Part shown: positions 47,916 through 59,041 of the stretch, piece after piece
Layout: the number at the start of each line of letters is the position of its first letter
Numbering within the stretch: the stretch's first letter is position 1
Assembly (NCBI GenBank): GCA_037044905.1
Contig: JBAOKB010000118.1
Coordinates: 186,001 to 250,000, forward strand
Length of the DNA: 64,000 bases
Direction of reading: 5' to 3'
DNA from: Hortaea werneckii
Taxonomy: Eukaryota > Ascomycota > Dothideomycetes > Mycosphaerellales > Teratosphaeriaceae
Notes under the pieces: model-generated
What the model was told of the DNA's origin: nothing
Seen by the model: only the letters and a program-made list of their open reading frames with translations
Database searches by the model: none
Translations under genes and position numbers: made by a program

Positions 47916-49103
47916 ATGGCCTCCCATGTCCCTTTCCTTGCTGTGAGACCCGACGATCAGTTCTCTGCCGACATCAAGACGCGCGACTTTGCTGCCCCCG
48001 TGAACGATATCCCGACTTCTTCTTGGCCGACTACAGCAATGGAAAACGCGCCGATTCGTGCCCCCTCTGCATCGCGCATCCGGCGCCTCTGCGATATGCG
48101 CTCATCTGCGTGCTGAGTCTGGGATTCAGTACTGTGGCATATACGCTCACAGCTGAATGGGCCGGAGTGGAGCTGGCTGCTGTGAGCCGGGACTCCACTG
48201 AGGAGTGGAGGGTTGTGCTGCCAGTGGCATGGAAGTTGGTGGAATTGACATTTGCAGGATGGAGTGGTTATGATTGTGAGTTCGGATGCGATAGGGGGCG
48301 GTGGACTGCGCGCAATTGCTGCATTGCCGCCCTGATACACGGGATAAGTGCTAATATTGTCTACAGGGAAGGATCTTGCAGGCCTTGCTTGCCTCTCCAA
48401 TCTCCCTTACTATTTCCTGCTCCACACCTTCTACGAGATACACCTCAGCGCTTGCTTGACTGCCTTTGCGATCGATGTCTCCAGTATCGCGATCCCCTTT
48501 GCCCTCCTCCGCCCGGTCAGCCACGCGCACAAATCCGGCAAGACCGCGAATCAACTTGTCGCCCACGACCCGTTCGTATTTGGCATGATGGCAATCTTCG
48601 GCTCCGCGATATATGCTGTTACTGTCTACAGCAGCCTGTACACCTGGTTGCCCGTCTACATGATTACAAGGTTCGACGAGGTTAGAAGCCTGCAAGGTGC
48701 CCATGATGCGAGTGTATGGATGCTTCTGGCCATCCTACTGCCCATTGGTTGGGCGACCACACAATTTCTTTTCACGCCTGCCGTCGGTCAACGCGGCAAC
48801 CCTGGCCTAACGGACCCCGACCTTCATCCTGAATTTGCTGAGGAATTCAACGCTGAAACCGCAACACTGGGCGAGACCGTCGCGTACAACCTTGGATTCG
48901 GCAAGCAGGGCTTCAGCAAGAGAGCAGAGGTTGTTGCAAAGAGGACGGCGGTATTGATTGGTTGCAGCGTCATCAACACTGTGTACAGGACTGTCATGTC
49001 CGTTGCTGGCACAGATATTGCAGGCGCGGCGGGATGGGCGAGTGTATGGGGTGTTGCAGGGATGTTGACTGCGGTGGCATACGCTTGGGTTGGAAACGAG
49101 TAA
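47916..49103 (+). CDS. Fungal multi-pass membrane protein of unknown function
   Basis: Exons 47916-48275 and 48367-49103; intron GTGAGT..CTACAG in phase 1; about 365 residues. Start MASHVPFLAVRPDD. The frame breaks at a run of five C (47995-47999); one more C continues as RERYPDFFLADYSNGKR. Hydrophobic helices are visible at about ALICVLSLGFSTVAYTL, LAGLACLSNLPYYFLLHTFY, ACLTAFAIDVSSIAIPFALL, MMAIFGSAIYAVTVYSSLY, WMLLAILLPIGWATTQFLF and near the C-terminus AAGWASVWGVAGMLTAVAYA. The overall layout resembles a fungal-only family of integral membrane proteins whose role I do not know. The 3' part is unbroken. Confidence 0.75.
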
Positions 49104-49638
49104 TCCATGGAGGCAACTTCGGGAAGGATTGGCGCACACGGCGCATATGTTGGGTGGTTCTGGGCGAGGAATGTCTGTATACCCATTGCAATTCTCCTAG
49201 TGTATCATCATCTGTAGTATTAAGGCTGTGGCCCTGTCAGCGGTGGGATGTTTCTCACCCGCCGCTACTGCCACACCTGATCCGAGTAGAGAGCTGCTCC
49301 ATCAAAGTTAGTCATCATGCCATGGAAACCTACAAGTCCGCTTGGAACGCTCCTGCATATACTGCTCTTTATGCACCAGCAGTGAGCGCGAAGCCCACAA
49401 CATTTAAAGCCTCTTCGTAGTGATAATGGCATGCTCGATGGTTGTGACCCGACCCTTGCCGGGCTCCAGACGCCCATCGCAGCTTCTCGACATGTGAGAT
49501 CAAAACACATTCGCATGTGATCTGTCTGCTCAACCTGGCGAGGCTCAAACACACTCTGAAACTCCCATGTAGTTCAACAAGGGTCTCTAAATTACTTCTC
49601 CTGTAAGCACCGGTGCCAACAAGACACTGTCTCACATC
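49104..49638. other. Spacer, no feature recognised
   Basis: Between two plus-strand genes. Nothing recognised beyond probable 3' UTR and promoter. Confidence 0.4.
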
Positions 49639-51540
49639 ATGCCTCCGTTGCCACCCCTTGAGCGCTTTCTTAACCTTGCAGGCGGCGAACAAAACCTCCC
49701 GCCAATATCAAAGCCTAGAACCAAAGAGAAACCGATATCCGGCTCCGAAGAACTCGAAAAGCTGCCTTCGGTGGAAGAGGTCGTCGCTGAATGCGAGAGG
49801 GAGAACGCCGCATACCGCCTTCAAAATCTCGCTCTCTTCCCCTCGGGCACTCAGCCACAAGCGAATTCTCCTCAACAACTGACTCAGGCCGGAATAACCG
49901 TACCTGCCCCAGCAATGCAAGAGCTCACAAGCAGCGACCTGTTACTTGATCCACGTGCGGGTGAACCAGCACCACAGGGCATCAGCTTCACTCCTTTCCT
50001 TGCGGTCACAAAGTTCTGCTATAAGTTTGTGCCGCACGCATATCAACAACCACTCGCGACAGCTTTTTTCGATGCCAACAAGATCTGGTGTCGAGAATGG
50101 GATCTGTGAGTGCTCCTCTGCAAATGACCTCAATTCACACCCAGCTTGAGCTGACCAACGTCACAGGTACTACGTTTGGTCCACTCACTACCCAACAGCG
50201 AAGGCAATCACTTTCGTTCCGGAAAGTCAACTGCAGACACTGCTAGACGATATTAACAAGGCTTTTCCAAAGGCAAACATCAAAATAACGGATTCACTAC
50301 GCGAAGAAGGGTTATCAATCTCCTTCGACGCTCTTCCACAAGACCTGAGACCGCGCTGGCTGGGTCACTCAAGATCGCGTGATCAACATGACAGCTGGGT
50401 TGCCGCTCTGAAGCGTCCGGAGTCAACCTCTACAGCCGAAATGGCACAGCGTGACCTGGCAAAGTTCAAGAGTACATGGAGAAGGCACTGGAAGCGTCAA
50501 AGGCGAAAAGCAAAGCTAAAAAGAAAGCCCAGTCACAAGCCTCTTACTATCGGAAGCAGGAGGCCGGCAAGCAAGTCTTACGTGCTCAGCGGTATCTTGG
50601 CCTCGCCACAAAGAGCGAGGGAGACCTCATTGAGGGTATGTCTGACCTGTCCCCGGCTGCGATCGACCCAATCAATCCGCCTTGTCATCCCTGTGAGCAG
50701 GATGCCGTCATCATAGCCATCGATTGCGAGGCCTATGAGCGGCAACCAAAAGTCATAACGGAAGTCGGGGTGGCTACACTCGACACTCGCGACCTGCGTG
50801 GCCAGGCTCCCGGCCAAGCTGGACTAGAGTGGCACAAATTGATTCGTGGGCGTCACTTCCGCATCAAGAAAACAAGCACCTCGTCAACCACGAATTCTGC
50901 GAAGGCAATCCAGACAAATTCGACTTCGGCACCACCGAGTTCGTAGGCAAAGACCAAATCTCGTCCGTCCTTACAAGCTGCTTCCACCCACCTTACAGTA
51001 AGCTCGCGGACGACAAGTCCACAAGCACGACTACCGGCAAAGCCACTGATAACGAGGAAAGACGGAACATCATCCTGCTTGGCCATGACATCTCACAAGA
51101 TATCAACTACCTCCACAGCCTCGGCTTCTCCGTGCTCAACCGCGGCAACCTCCTCGAAGTCCTCGACAGCGCAACAATGTATCAAGCATACAGGCACGAA
51201 ACAAACCCTGCGAGCCTAGGAAGCATCTGCTATCATTTCAACATGTCGGCCTGGCATCCCCACAACGCCGGCAACGACGCTGTGCACACGATCTGGGCCT
51301 TCCTAGCCATCGCCGTGCAGGACGCCGCACAGCGCGGCGACAAGGCGATGGAGGAGAAATTCGCGCAGGAGGCTGCGCAGAGGAAGGAGAAGTTGATCCA
51401 GGACGCGGAAGAGAAGGCCGATGAAGAGGCCCAGGGGTGGCCGTACAAGGCGATGTCGATGGAGGGGAAGCCGTGAAGCCGAGCGAGAAGTACGAGCAGA
51501 AGAAGGGGAAGGATGGGAAACCGGTTTTTGGTCCTGCAAG

Positions 51541-51572
<32 letters not shown>

Positions 51573-51637
51573 TGAACCCGGCTGACTCGGCTTCTGGTGG
51601 GCTGTTCACGATGGGTGGTGCGCCTTTGGACGTTTAG
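49639..51637 (+). CDS. Gfd2/YDR514C-like protein with RNase H-fold, frame-broken
   Basis: Exons 49639-50105 and 50167-51637; intron GTGAGT..TCACAG; about 646 residues. The second half has an exonuclease-like RNase H fold: DAVIIAIDCEAYERQPKVIT, then EVGVATLDTRD, IILLGHDISQDINYL, VLDSATMYQAY and WHPHNAGNDAVHTIWAFLAI. The acidic residues in DCE, HD..D and NDA match DEDD-type positions, but activity is not proven. Homologues are annotated as Gfd2 (genetically linked to mRNA export factor Dbp5). Three one-base deficits break the frame: CAAG at 50467-50470, CAAG at 50865-50868, and a G-run at 51464-51467. Without the last fix the protein stops at 51476; with it, a tail of ten prolines and GLFTMGGAPLDV follows. 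Confidence 0.8.
51541..51572 (+). repeat. CCG trinucleotide repeat encoding poly-Pro
   Basis: About ten CCG units near the 3' end of the Gfd2-like gene. They encode a proline run if the upstream frame break at 51464-51467 is corrected. Confidence 0.8.
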
Positions 51638-52642
51638 GAGGGAGAAAAGCAGCATTGATCAAAAAGAGCGGAGAAGGAGGAGATTTTGACGGGGAGTATG
51701 GGTATCCAGCATTTGATAGCGTGTTCGACAATGATAAGAAAGCCGGGGAGTTGTTTTTCAAACCATACCTACAGTAATTGCATGAACTAAATCCTCTCAT
51801 CTCCAAAAGCCAGCCAATCACTTATTCCCCATTTTCTTTGCGAATGGCACATGGGACGTTCAACCACCCTTTGACTAGTGAATAAGAAAACCTCTACAGC
51901 ATTTCCACCCCCTACCAACACATCAATTCTTCAAAAATGGAAGCAAGCCCAAGAAATCAATCTCGATTAACAAAGCCAACAAAATAATACTCCCATTGCA
52001 AGGGTATAAAATGGTTCAGGTAAAAAAGTACCTAGTTCTATAAAAATTACCCTTAACCCTCCCATGCCATCCCTCTTCCATCCGCGCGGCGCCAACAACA
52101 AGCGAGGAAACCCTCCCCCCGCCCGGAAAAGGAAACGCCTTGCCTTTTCGCCATTTGACTATTTAAAAACGCCCTCACGAACAGTAGTTTAAAACGGCAA
52201 CTAGCAATTTTCGTATTACCCATCCGCGTCCAGAGATACGCCCCGGGGTAAGGATACTCTTTTTTTTAAACGTATAGTGAAGAAATAAACAAGGGGTCAA
52301 CAGTACTTTGGTAACGCCGACGCTGAGTTACATTTTTGTTTTTCGCCCCTTTTATCTCATGCCAAAAGGATTGAGAACGCTTTTAAAGCTATCGCGTGCT
52401 TTTTTTTTTTGTCGGCTCTGCGGAGTTGGATTGTTGATGAAGGCTTGGTAATGGGAGGGTATGGGGTGTCCAAAAAATGTGTAGAAACTTGGGGCCATGT
52501 GAGGTGATGGCTGGTTTGTGGGATGTTGAGGATGTCGAGGTAATGACGGTGCGGATGCCCTCATAGCCATTTTTGACCAGCTTTGAATCAGAGGATCGGT
52601 CTTGTCATGCCGCTGTTACGGTACGCAAGGCGGGAAAGCGAT
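51638..52642. other. Convergent spacer, T/A-rich
   Basis: About 1 kb between two convergent 3' ends. It includes homopolymer T-runs near 52260 and 52401 and AT-rich sequence typical of fungal 3' UTRs. No gene was recognised. Confidence 0.45.
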
Positions 52643-55130
52643 TTAGTGCGCTTCTTCCTCCGGTCTCCAGGGGTTGCGGAAGACGATCGCGTTGGTGTTC
52701 TCGATCCCGCGGAGCAAGTCGACGCCGTCGATAGGCTGGCCGTCCGTCAACCCGCCTTTCTTCAGTCCGAAGTCGACGATGAGGATGCGGCCGTCTTGGC
52801 TGGTAGCCACGACGCGGCGGTAATCGGACTTCGCAGCGAGCATCCAGGACGTCGTCCATTCCTCCGCACGCCACATCTCCTGGCCCGTCTCGAAGTCGTA
52901 GACGCGCAGGTCAAGGTCGTAGGAACCTGACACGACACGCTTGTTCGCACTGTCCAGCCACAGCGAGCGTACCAGCTGCGTGTGGCCTGTGAACTGCATC
53001 ACTTCCTTGCCGGTCTCGACTTCGAATTTGTAGGTGATGTGGTCGTTGCCGCCGGCAAGGACATATTTCATATCCTCGCTGAACTCCACAGCAGCTAGTC
53101 CACGCTCCTTGGCGGAGAATTCCTTGACAAGCTTAAGCTGCTCGATGTCCCATAGCCTCGCGATGCCATCGCCAGATGCCGAGACGAGGTACTTCCGCGC
53201 AGCTGGACGGCATTGACTGGGCCCCTATGTCCGGAGAGCTCGCCGCGCGGCTCGAAAGTCTTGCGGTCCCAGACAATGATCCGGGAGTCCTTGGAGCAGG
53301 AAATGATGTGGTTGGCATCAAGGGCGACATCAAGGACGCCGCCGCTATGCCTGCGAAGACGCTGGATAGGCTCATAAGTCTTGATGTCCCAGACAAGCAG
53401 GTCGGAATCCGAAGAGCCAGTGACGAGGATCTCGTCATCGTACTGCAAGCACAGAATGCTTGCATCGTGCCATTCCGACGGGGTGTGGTAGATGCTCTCG
53501 CCGTAAGCGGTGCCATTGACGCTGGCAGTAGCGAGGTGGAAGTGTGGGTAGTCCACTGTTCGGAGCACTTTAGGACCAAGTGATGGACGCACGTTTGGAC
53601 CGCCAATGACCTTCATGCACTGGAACGTGTTGATATCCCAAACACGAATGGTTCGGTCACGCGACCCAGTGATGATCTTCTCCTCGTCGAACTGAAGGCA
53701 GTAGACACTGTCGGTGTGTCCTGAGAGGTAGACTGCCTTGCCTGCCTCCTTTGGACCTTTCCGCCAATTAGCTTCAACCTGCAGGCGTGCCCTATACATC
53801 CTCTGCCACTGCTGCTGGGTGTTGTTGTAGCGCCCAGCTCCTACACCGCCAACCTGAATAGGTGCCGGATCTGTGTGGATTTGACGATCATATTTTCGCA
53901 GGAACGCTGAGCGCCAGATAGAAGCCTCCTGGCCCAAGGCCTTCCAGGCCTTGCTTACGCCTTGTGCTCGGCACAGTTCCTGAGCGTCGAGATACTCGAA
54001 GATCTGCAGAGCTATTTCCGAAGGAAGTGTCTGGACAAAGTCCTGACCGGTGGGCGTGCGTGCGGGCATCGCTGGGAAGTCAATGTCCATCTCATCGTCC
54101 AAACCACCAACCGAGTCCTTGCATGAGTCGTCACCGCCATGAGAAAGATCAGCCCCGCTATCTGCTGCGCTGCTCATGGAACAGAGACGGCCGCGACGAT
54201 GCTGAAGATTCTCCTTCTCTTCGTCTGAGCTCGAACCATCCTCTCGAAGTTCTGCACATGCAATGGAGAGGTAGCGCTCTTGTGTGCAGCAACAGCAGCA
54301 CGTGCTCCCTCGCCGCCAGCGACGGGGACAGGCTGCCAAGCGCTGGCAAGAGCAGGACGTGGAGATGGACGAGAAGCGACGGTGAATGGCGGCGGTGCAG
54401 GCGTATCCTTACGGTCGCCAATGTTCAGGCCAAAAGTCGATCGGAACTTGCGCGCACGGTTGTCGCTGCGGGCATTACCACGCTTCGACGGCGAAAGAGG
54501 AGCGACCATGTAGCGAGGGTCATACGTGCCATGGGTGTGCGATGACGCTTCGCCATGATGGGGTGTACTAGACCTCCTCATGCGCGCAGGAAGTGTGGCG
54601 TGCCTCGAGAACCCATCCTTCAATTGATCTATCCTCTCTTTCGTATTCCTTGACAGTCTGCGTGTTAAAGATTGCGGCTGCTTCGGTTGGTTCGACTCGA
54701 GGGTCACGTTCCTGGTACCAGTCGGATAAGGCATCTGGCGCGACTGACCTCGTGGGTGTGTGAATGCGTTGCCCTCAGTCCAAGTTCTGAATTGCTCCTG
54801 AGGCTCATTGTAGAAAAGGGAGGCCGTCGGGTAATGTCCGGGCATGACTGTTGCGGATTGGCGGAAGGAGGACGGAGGCAGGGAAAGGTCGGTAGCTGTA
54901 TCATCTCGAGGTAGGCTGCGCTCTGGGAGTGTGCTGACGTTGGCCAACGACGCGCGAGGAGTGGCTTGGTCATCTTCGTCATCGACGCTATCCTGGGCTG
55001 CTGAAGGGATGTCGTCCGGGACAGTGCTGTGCACAGTGTGAGGTCGCGCCTGAGGCATTGCGGGTCTGGCGAATGGATTCGAATAGGGCATAGCGGTCTG
55101 CTCGGGGTAGACAGGCGGTGCGGGCATGAT
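52643..55130 (-). CDS. F-box/WD40-repeat protein, frame-broken
   Basis: Likely substrate adaptor of an SCF ubiquitin ligase. From ATG 55130 it would give about 829 residues. The N-terminal 350 are Pro/Ser/Arg-rich and disordered. The F-box is TLPSEIALQIFEYLDAQELC with a following SKAWKALGQEASIWRSAF. About seven WD40 blades come next (LSGHTDSVYCLQFDEEKIIT, SRDRTIRVWDI, LVTGSSDSDLLVWDI, ISCSKDSRIIVWDR and more). Two one-base deficits break it: near 54280-54290, between the disordered part and QERYLSIACAEL, and at GG (plus-strand CC 53195-53196) before KYLVSASGDG. The open frame extends upstream of 55130 without an ATG, so an upstream exon is possible. Which known F-box/WD protein it matches is not clear. 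Confidence 0.82.
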
Positions 55131-56565
55131 GGGTTGCGGTGGATGGATGCGCTTCCTAAAGGAAGAAGGTACCACACCAATACTGCAGTCAGGTGTGCGG
55201 TGAGCCGGTTGAGTGAAAACACCACCCAGAGCGCTGGACCGGTCCACAAAATCGCTGGAGGGAGCCCTTAATGGAGGAGTAGCAGTGTGCAAGCGAGGCT
55301 AGCGCACCGTAGAGTCGGGGTGATGGGGATCAAAGGAGTGTACTAAGGTATGAGCCTTTAGTCGCTTGGGTTGCGCCTGAAGGGAAGGCAGGTAATGACT
55401 GCGGCTTGCACCTGAGTGGTTCGTGCTTCAGCCCGGAGATTGAAGGGAGCGTGGCAGGGCGAAGCGTTGGCGACAATGAGTAGCGCGCTTGGATACGCCT
55501 GGAGAAAAAAGGATAAAAATAAAAAAATCAAACAGAAAGCGATAGCGGGTTGGACAGGTGAATGGGGCGGTGGTCGGGTAGGGCAAGACGTTTGTTGATA
55601 TAGGGTGCCGGGTCTGATAGTTTGGGTGCCGTGTCACTCTGTGACGATGAATGTCCAGCCTGCCGCCACTCGAGGTCAGACACTCACTGCCCTCCAGCTT
55701 GGTTCTCTCGACGAATCAATGGACGGGAAAACTGTGTTCAGACAAGCCGGTCAAGGAAATCCCCGCTTCGCTGGCAAAGACCTGCTGGGCAGAGGAAAAG
55801 GTCAGTCAGGAGTCTCGGGGGGGGCGTAAATTCTTCGCTCTGCTGACGCGCAGCAAATGGTGAGCGAGCGGATGACGAGCAACCCTCGCCTTTGCCCGAG
55901 TTTGGCACGGAGAGTTTCAGGCTTTGCGACACACAGCACCCAGAGCACCGCCCTGCCCGCGCTGCCGACCTCGGATCCGGCTCGTCCGCGCTGCCCCGGC
56001 GCTCCCAAGACGGGTCTCAAACGTCACCATCCGGTTGAGATTCTGGTACTGAGATACATCATCCACCACTGCTGCACCCTCCCGTGGTAAGCTCTGGAAA
56101 GAAGTTTTTTTTATTTGCAAACACCCTGATTTGACACTGTCTGGCTCCTCTTGCCGCTTCCCTCCCCACCCTCTCCTTTCCCGGATCCGGCTCACGCCGA
56201 AACGTACCGCCGGAGAGCAGCTGCGCCAGCGTTTTCAGCTGCATCGGTGTAGCATTATAATACCGTTCTACTAAGCAGCCAAGACTCCTCAATCAGGCAT
56301 CTTGAGCAGAACTGTCTGGCCTGGCCAGAACAACCAGCGATCAAGCCTGGCAAGCCAATCCTGAGCAACTGTCATCTTGTTCACTTCTTAGACATTGTTG
56401 CAACATCATACGATCAAGTCTATCCCACGGTACCGCGAAAAGTAGAACACTGAGTCTGGACCTGCCAGGCATTGTTATCCATTTTCCCAGTCCTGCAGGA
56501 TTCATCAGACACCCATTGCAAGTCGGTGGATTGGCCTTCCAATCTTGGGAATTCCAGATCCAGCC
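55131..56565. promoter_or_regulatory. Divergent promoter region
   Basis: Lies between the F-box/WD40 gene and the DUF7704 gene. About 150 bases next to 55130 remain open in the F-box frame and may be coding. Otherwise no gene, RNA or repeat was recognised. Short A/T-runs occur near 55515-55535. Confidence 0.4.
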
Positions 56566-57261
56566 ATGGCGCAGCAGCTCTCGGTAGCACCGCTGCCGCT
56601 CATCTACAAGGCCTTCTTCCTCTACATCGAACCTGTCGCCACTGCCGTGGGTGCATATTACGCTTGGTTCCAACAGGATGAGTACATGCGCCTCACCTAC
56701 TCTACACCTGCAGATGTGCTAGTAAGTCCCGCGAACGCCCCGTCATACTACAATTCAAATGAAGTGCGGACGGGATCCCGAATCAAGGGCCAAGCCGGTA
56801 CCTACATAGGATCTCTACCACATTTCCAACTTCCCCGTGACCAGATCTCTGGTTCTCGACTGTGGTTGTCTGCCGCGAAAGTATTCTAGAACGCTTTCGT
56901 CATCCCACCACTGACCTTCGCCCAGGGCGTGAGCACCCGCGAGCACATTACCCTCCTGCAGCTGGCAAACCTGTACCTCGTCTTCGCCATCAACGAAGCG
57001 CTCGTCCTCAGAGCTACCAACGATCTCAAAGTCTGGCGGATCTTCCTGGTAGGCCTGCTGATTGCGGACTTTGGTCATCTTTGGAGCGTGCACGCCTTAG
57101 GCTGGCCGATCTACTATCAGTTCTGGACCTGGAACAGCATCCACTGGGGTAATCTGGGCTTTGTCTATGTGGGAGCTTCGATGAGGATTGCTTTCCTGTC
57201 CGGTCTTGGCTTGGCTTCGTCGAGGTCTGGAGCTGGTGGGAAGAGGAAGAAGGTTAGGTGA
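56566..57261 (+). CDS. DUF7704-like integral membrane protein
   Basis: Exons 56566-56721 and 56890-57261, joined in phase 0 over a 168-base GTAAGT..TTCTAG intron, give 175 residues. It matches the small fungal four-helix membrane proteins of the DUF7704 type: a first helix PLIYKAFFLYIEPVATAVGA, then YAWFQQDEYM. After the intron come NAFVIPPLTFAQ, LLQLANLYLVFAINEALVL, VWRIFLVGLLIADFGHLWSV, WPIYYQFWTWNSIHWGNLGF and VGASMRIAFLSGLGL. The tail is short and basic (GGKRKKVR). Function is unknown. The exon join is supported by phase and by family-like continuity; the frame is intact. Confidence 0.82.
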
Positions 57262-57644
57262 TTTCCTGACGTACTTCCTGAGCGGAGAGTCCATCCTGAT
57301 GTGCGCACGGAGAGGTAAGCCTGGCATAATGGTGTCATGTGCAATGATCAAACACTAACAAGGACCAGCTCCACACCAGGCCTGGCCAGTGTGCAAGATG
57401 GAAGGCGTTCATAGACCTCACGCTTCCTGGTCAGTGGCATGGTGGCACGAAAACGACTTGCCCGTCACCCTGGCTCTTTCCTATCTCACTGGCGACTGGT
57501 GTGCTCCCTTTGCAGTATATATACCTACCTAGGTACCCGGAATGCAACGCCCTGCTGTCCCTCGGCTGCAAGTCAACACGGTGTCGTCATCTCATCGCAA
57601 TTGCCCTTACGTCCCGGTAACGATTTGCACGCCATTTTTGGAAG
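57262..57644. other. 3' flank, no gene recognised
   Basis: Contains a TACCTACCTAGGTACC word near 57521-57537 and no coding sequence that I recognise. Confidence 0.4.
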
Positions 57645-57838
57645 GTTCGGCCATAGGAAGAAAGCAAAAATGCAAAAGTTCAGCAGCAGGGATCACCTGG
57701 TCACCCACTGTACTTAAGCTGCAAACGGTTTGCAGCTTAAGTACAGGAGGAATTCCGTGTTTTCACTGGTAAAAAGTCCCTGCAAATTGCTGAACTTTTG
57801 CATTTTTGTTTTACCTGTTTGTTCGCTATGGCGAACCT
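57645..57838. repeat. Long imperfect inverted repeat (fold-back hairpin)
   Basis: The centre is a perfect palindrome with 19-nt arms and a one-base loop (57708-57726 and 57728-57746, G57727 between). Outside it, 57665-57685 is the exact reverse complement of 57788-57808, a perfect 21-nt match. The inner GCAGGGA (57687-57693) pairs with TCCCTGC (57777-57783). Further out, GGTTCGGCCATAG (57645) matches CTATGGCGAACC (57827-57838) with one base of difference. The whole can fold into a hairpin of about 190 nt. It is intergenic. It may be a MITE-like element, a small-RNA precursor or a terminator; no target-site duplication was seen. Confidence 0.85.
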
Positions 57839-59041
57839 GGAATATAGCGGCTTTGAATAAATTTTATACTACAACAAAACCGCGTTGGCATTCGGATGTT
57901 TGAAGAACTCGCATCTTACGTTCCAACAATCCATTCGTACTGCAATACGGCCTTGAAATGTTGAGTAACAACGCCCGTGTATCTTCACTTGTAGTTTGTA
58001 CCGCGATTTTCGTTGTTACATCAAAGATTTCATAGACCCTTGGCGCCGTGAACGGGATATAGAGAATGGTGGGGTGCAACGTCGACTTCGGTACTACCCG
58101 CCAGTTCGCGTTTGCCATCCGGTCGGCGTGTCACCTGTGGTCGTCATGGGCAGGCTGCAATGGGCAGGGTTCAGCATGATGGACAGTGTCGTCGTGTCCT
58201 TGGCTTATGAACCCTATGCTTCGTTCTGCCATTGCAAGGATGGGCATGCAAGAGGTTCACCAATGTCAACTTGGACTTGTCTTGGGCGGGGACGACAAAC
58301 TCGAATGTCAAATGACACGATCGCTTTCCATAACTGCTGTATCGTCTGGTGCAATACTTTACCTACTGAGATCGTCTTCGGTGGAAAGGAGGAAGATGTA
58401 TGGTCCCAATGCATGTCGATACGGTCTTCCGATAGAGCAAGTAGCAGCTCTGACACTTTAGAGGTGGCATGACATGGATACACTCATTAATGATCTCCCT
58501 TGCTGACTGTCTTTCTCTTGGCCTGGAACTCATGGACTGGAGGTAGAAAAAGATATCGCATGGAAAGTAGACAACCTGCAATTCAGTCATTTCTACGGAC
58601 AGTTTCGAGAGCGACACTGATTCTCAGTGAATTGTTGAGTCCGCTGTCTCCAAATGATTATCTTCACTACACCGTGTAGCTGTACAAGTCATTCTAGTAA
58701 TGAATGGTGTATGGATTGCTTCACGTAACAAGCGCAATTTCAACCATGCGGATGAAGCGCACTCGGGTGGTGGAACGAACGCGTCGCGCACGTGACCATC
58801 GAACTAGCGTCAGCGTCGTTGAACCCTTGGAATCCGGAAACCGTAGCCCCCCATTGAGCCAAGCCAAACATTTCCAGGCGAACCGCCGTACATCCAGGAC
58901 TCACGGTTGTTAGCGATCCGTGAACACAGCCGTGACCATTCCCGATACCCGATCTCGTTCCACTGGCCATGATCGAGCAACTTCCATAGACATCGCGACT
59001 TCCCCCTATAACGACCGCCTGGGGTCCTCGAGACCGCCGCT
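57839..59041. other. Intergenic region before AP-1 gamma
   Basis: About 1.2 kb with only short overlapping frames. Nothing recognised apart from the probable AP-1 gamma promoter at the right end. Confidence 0.4.
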
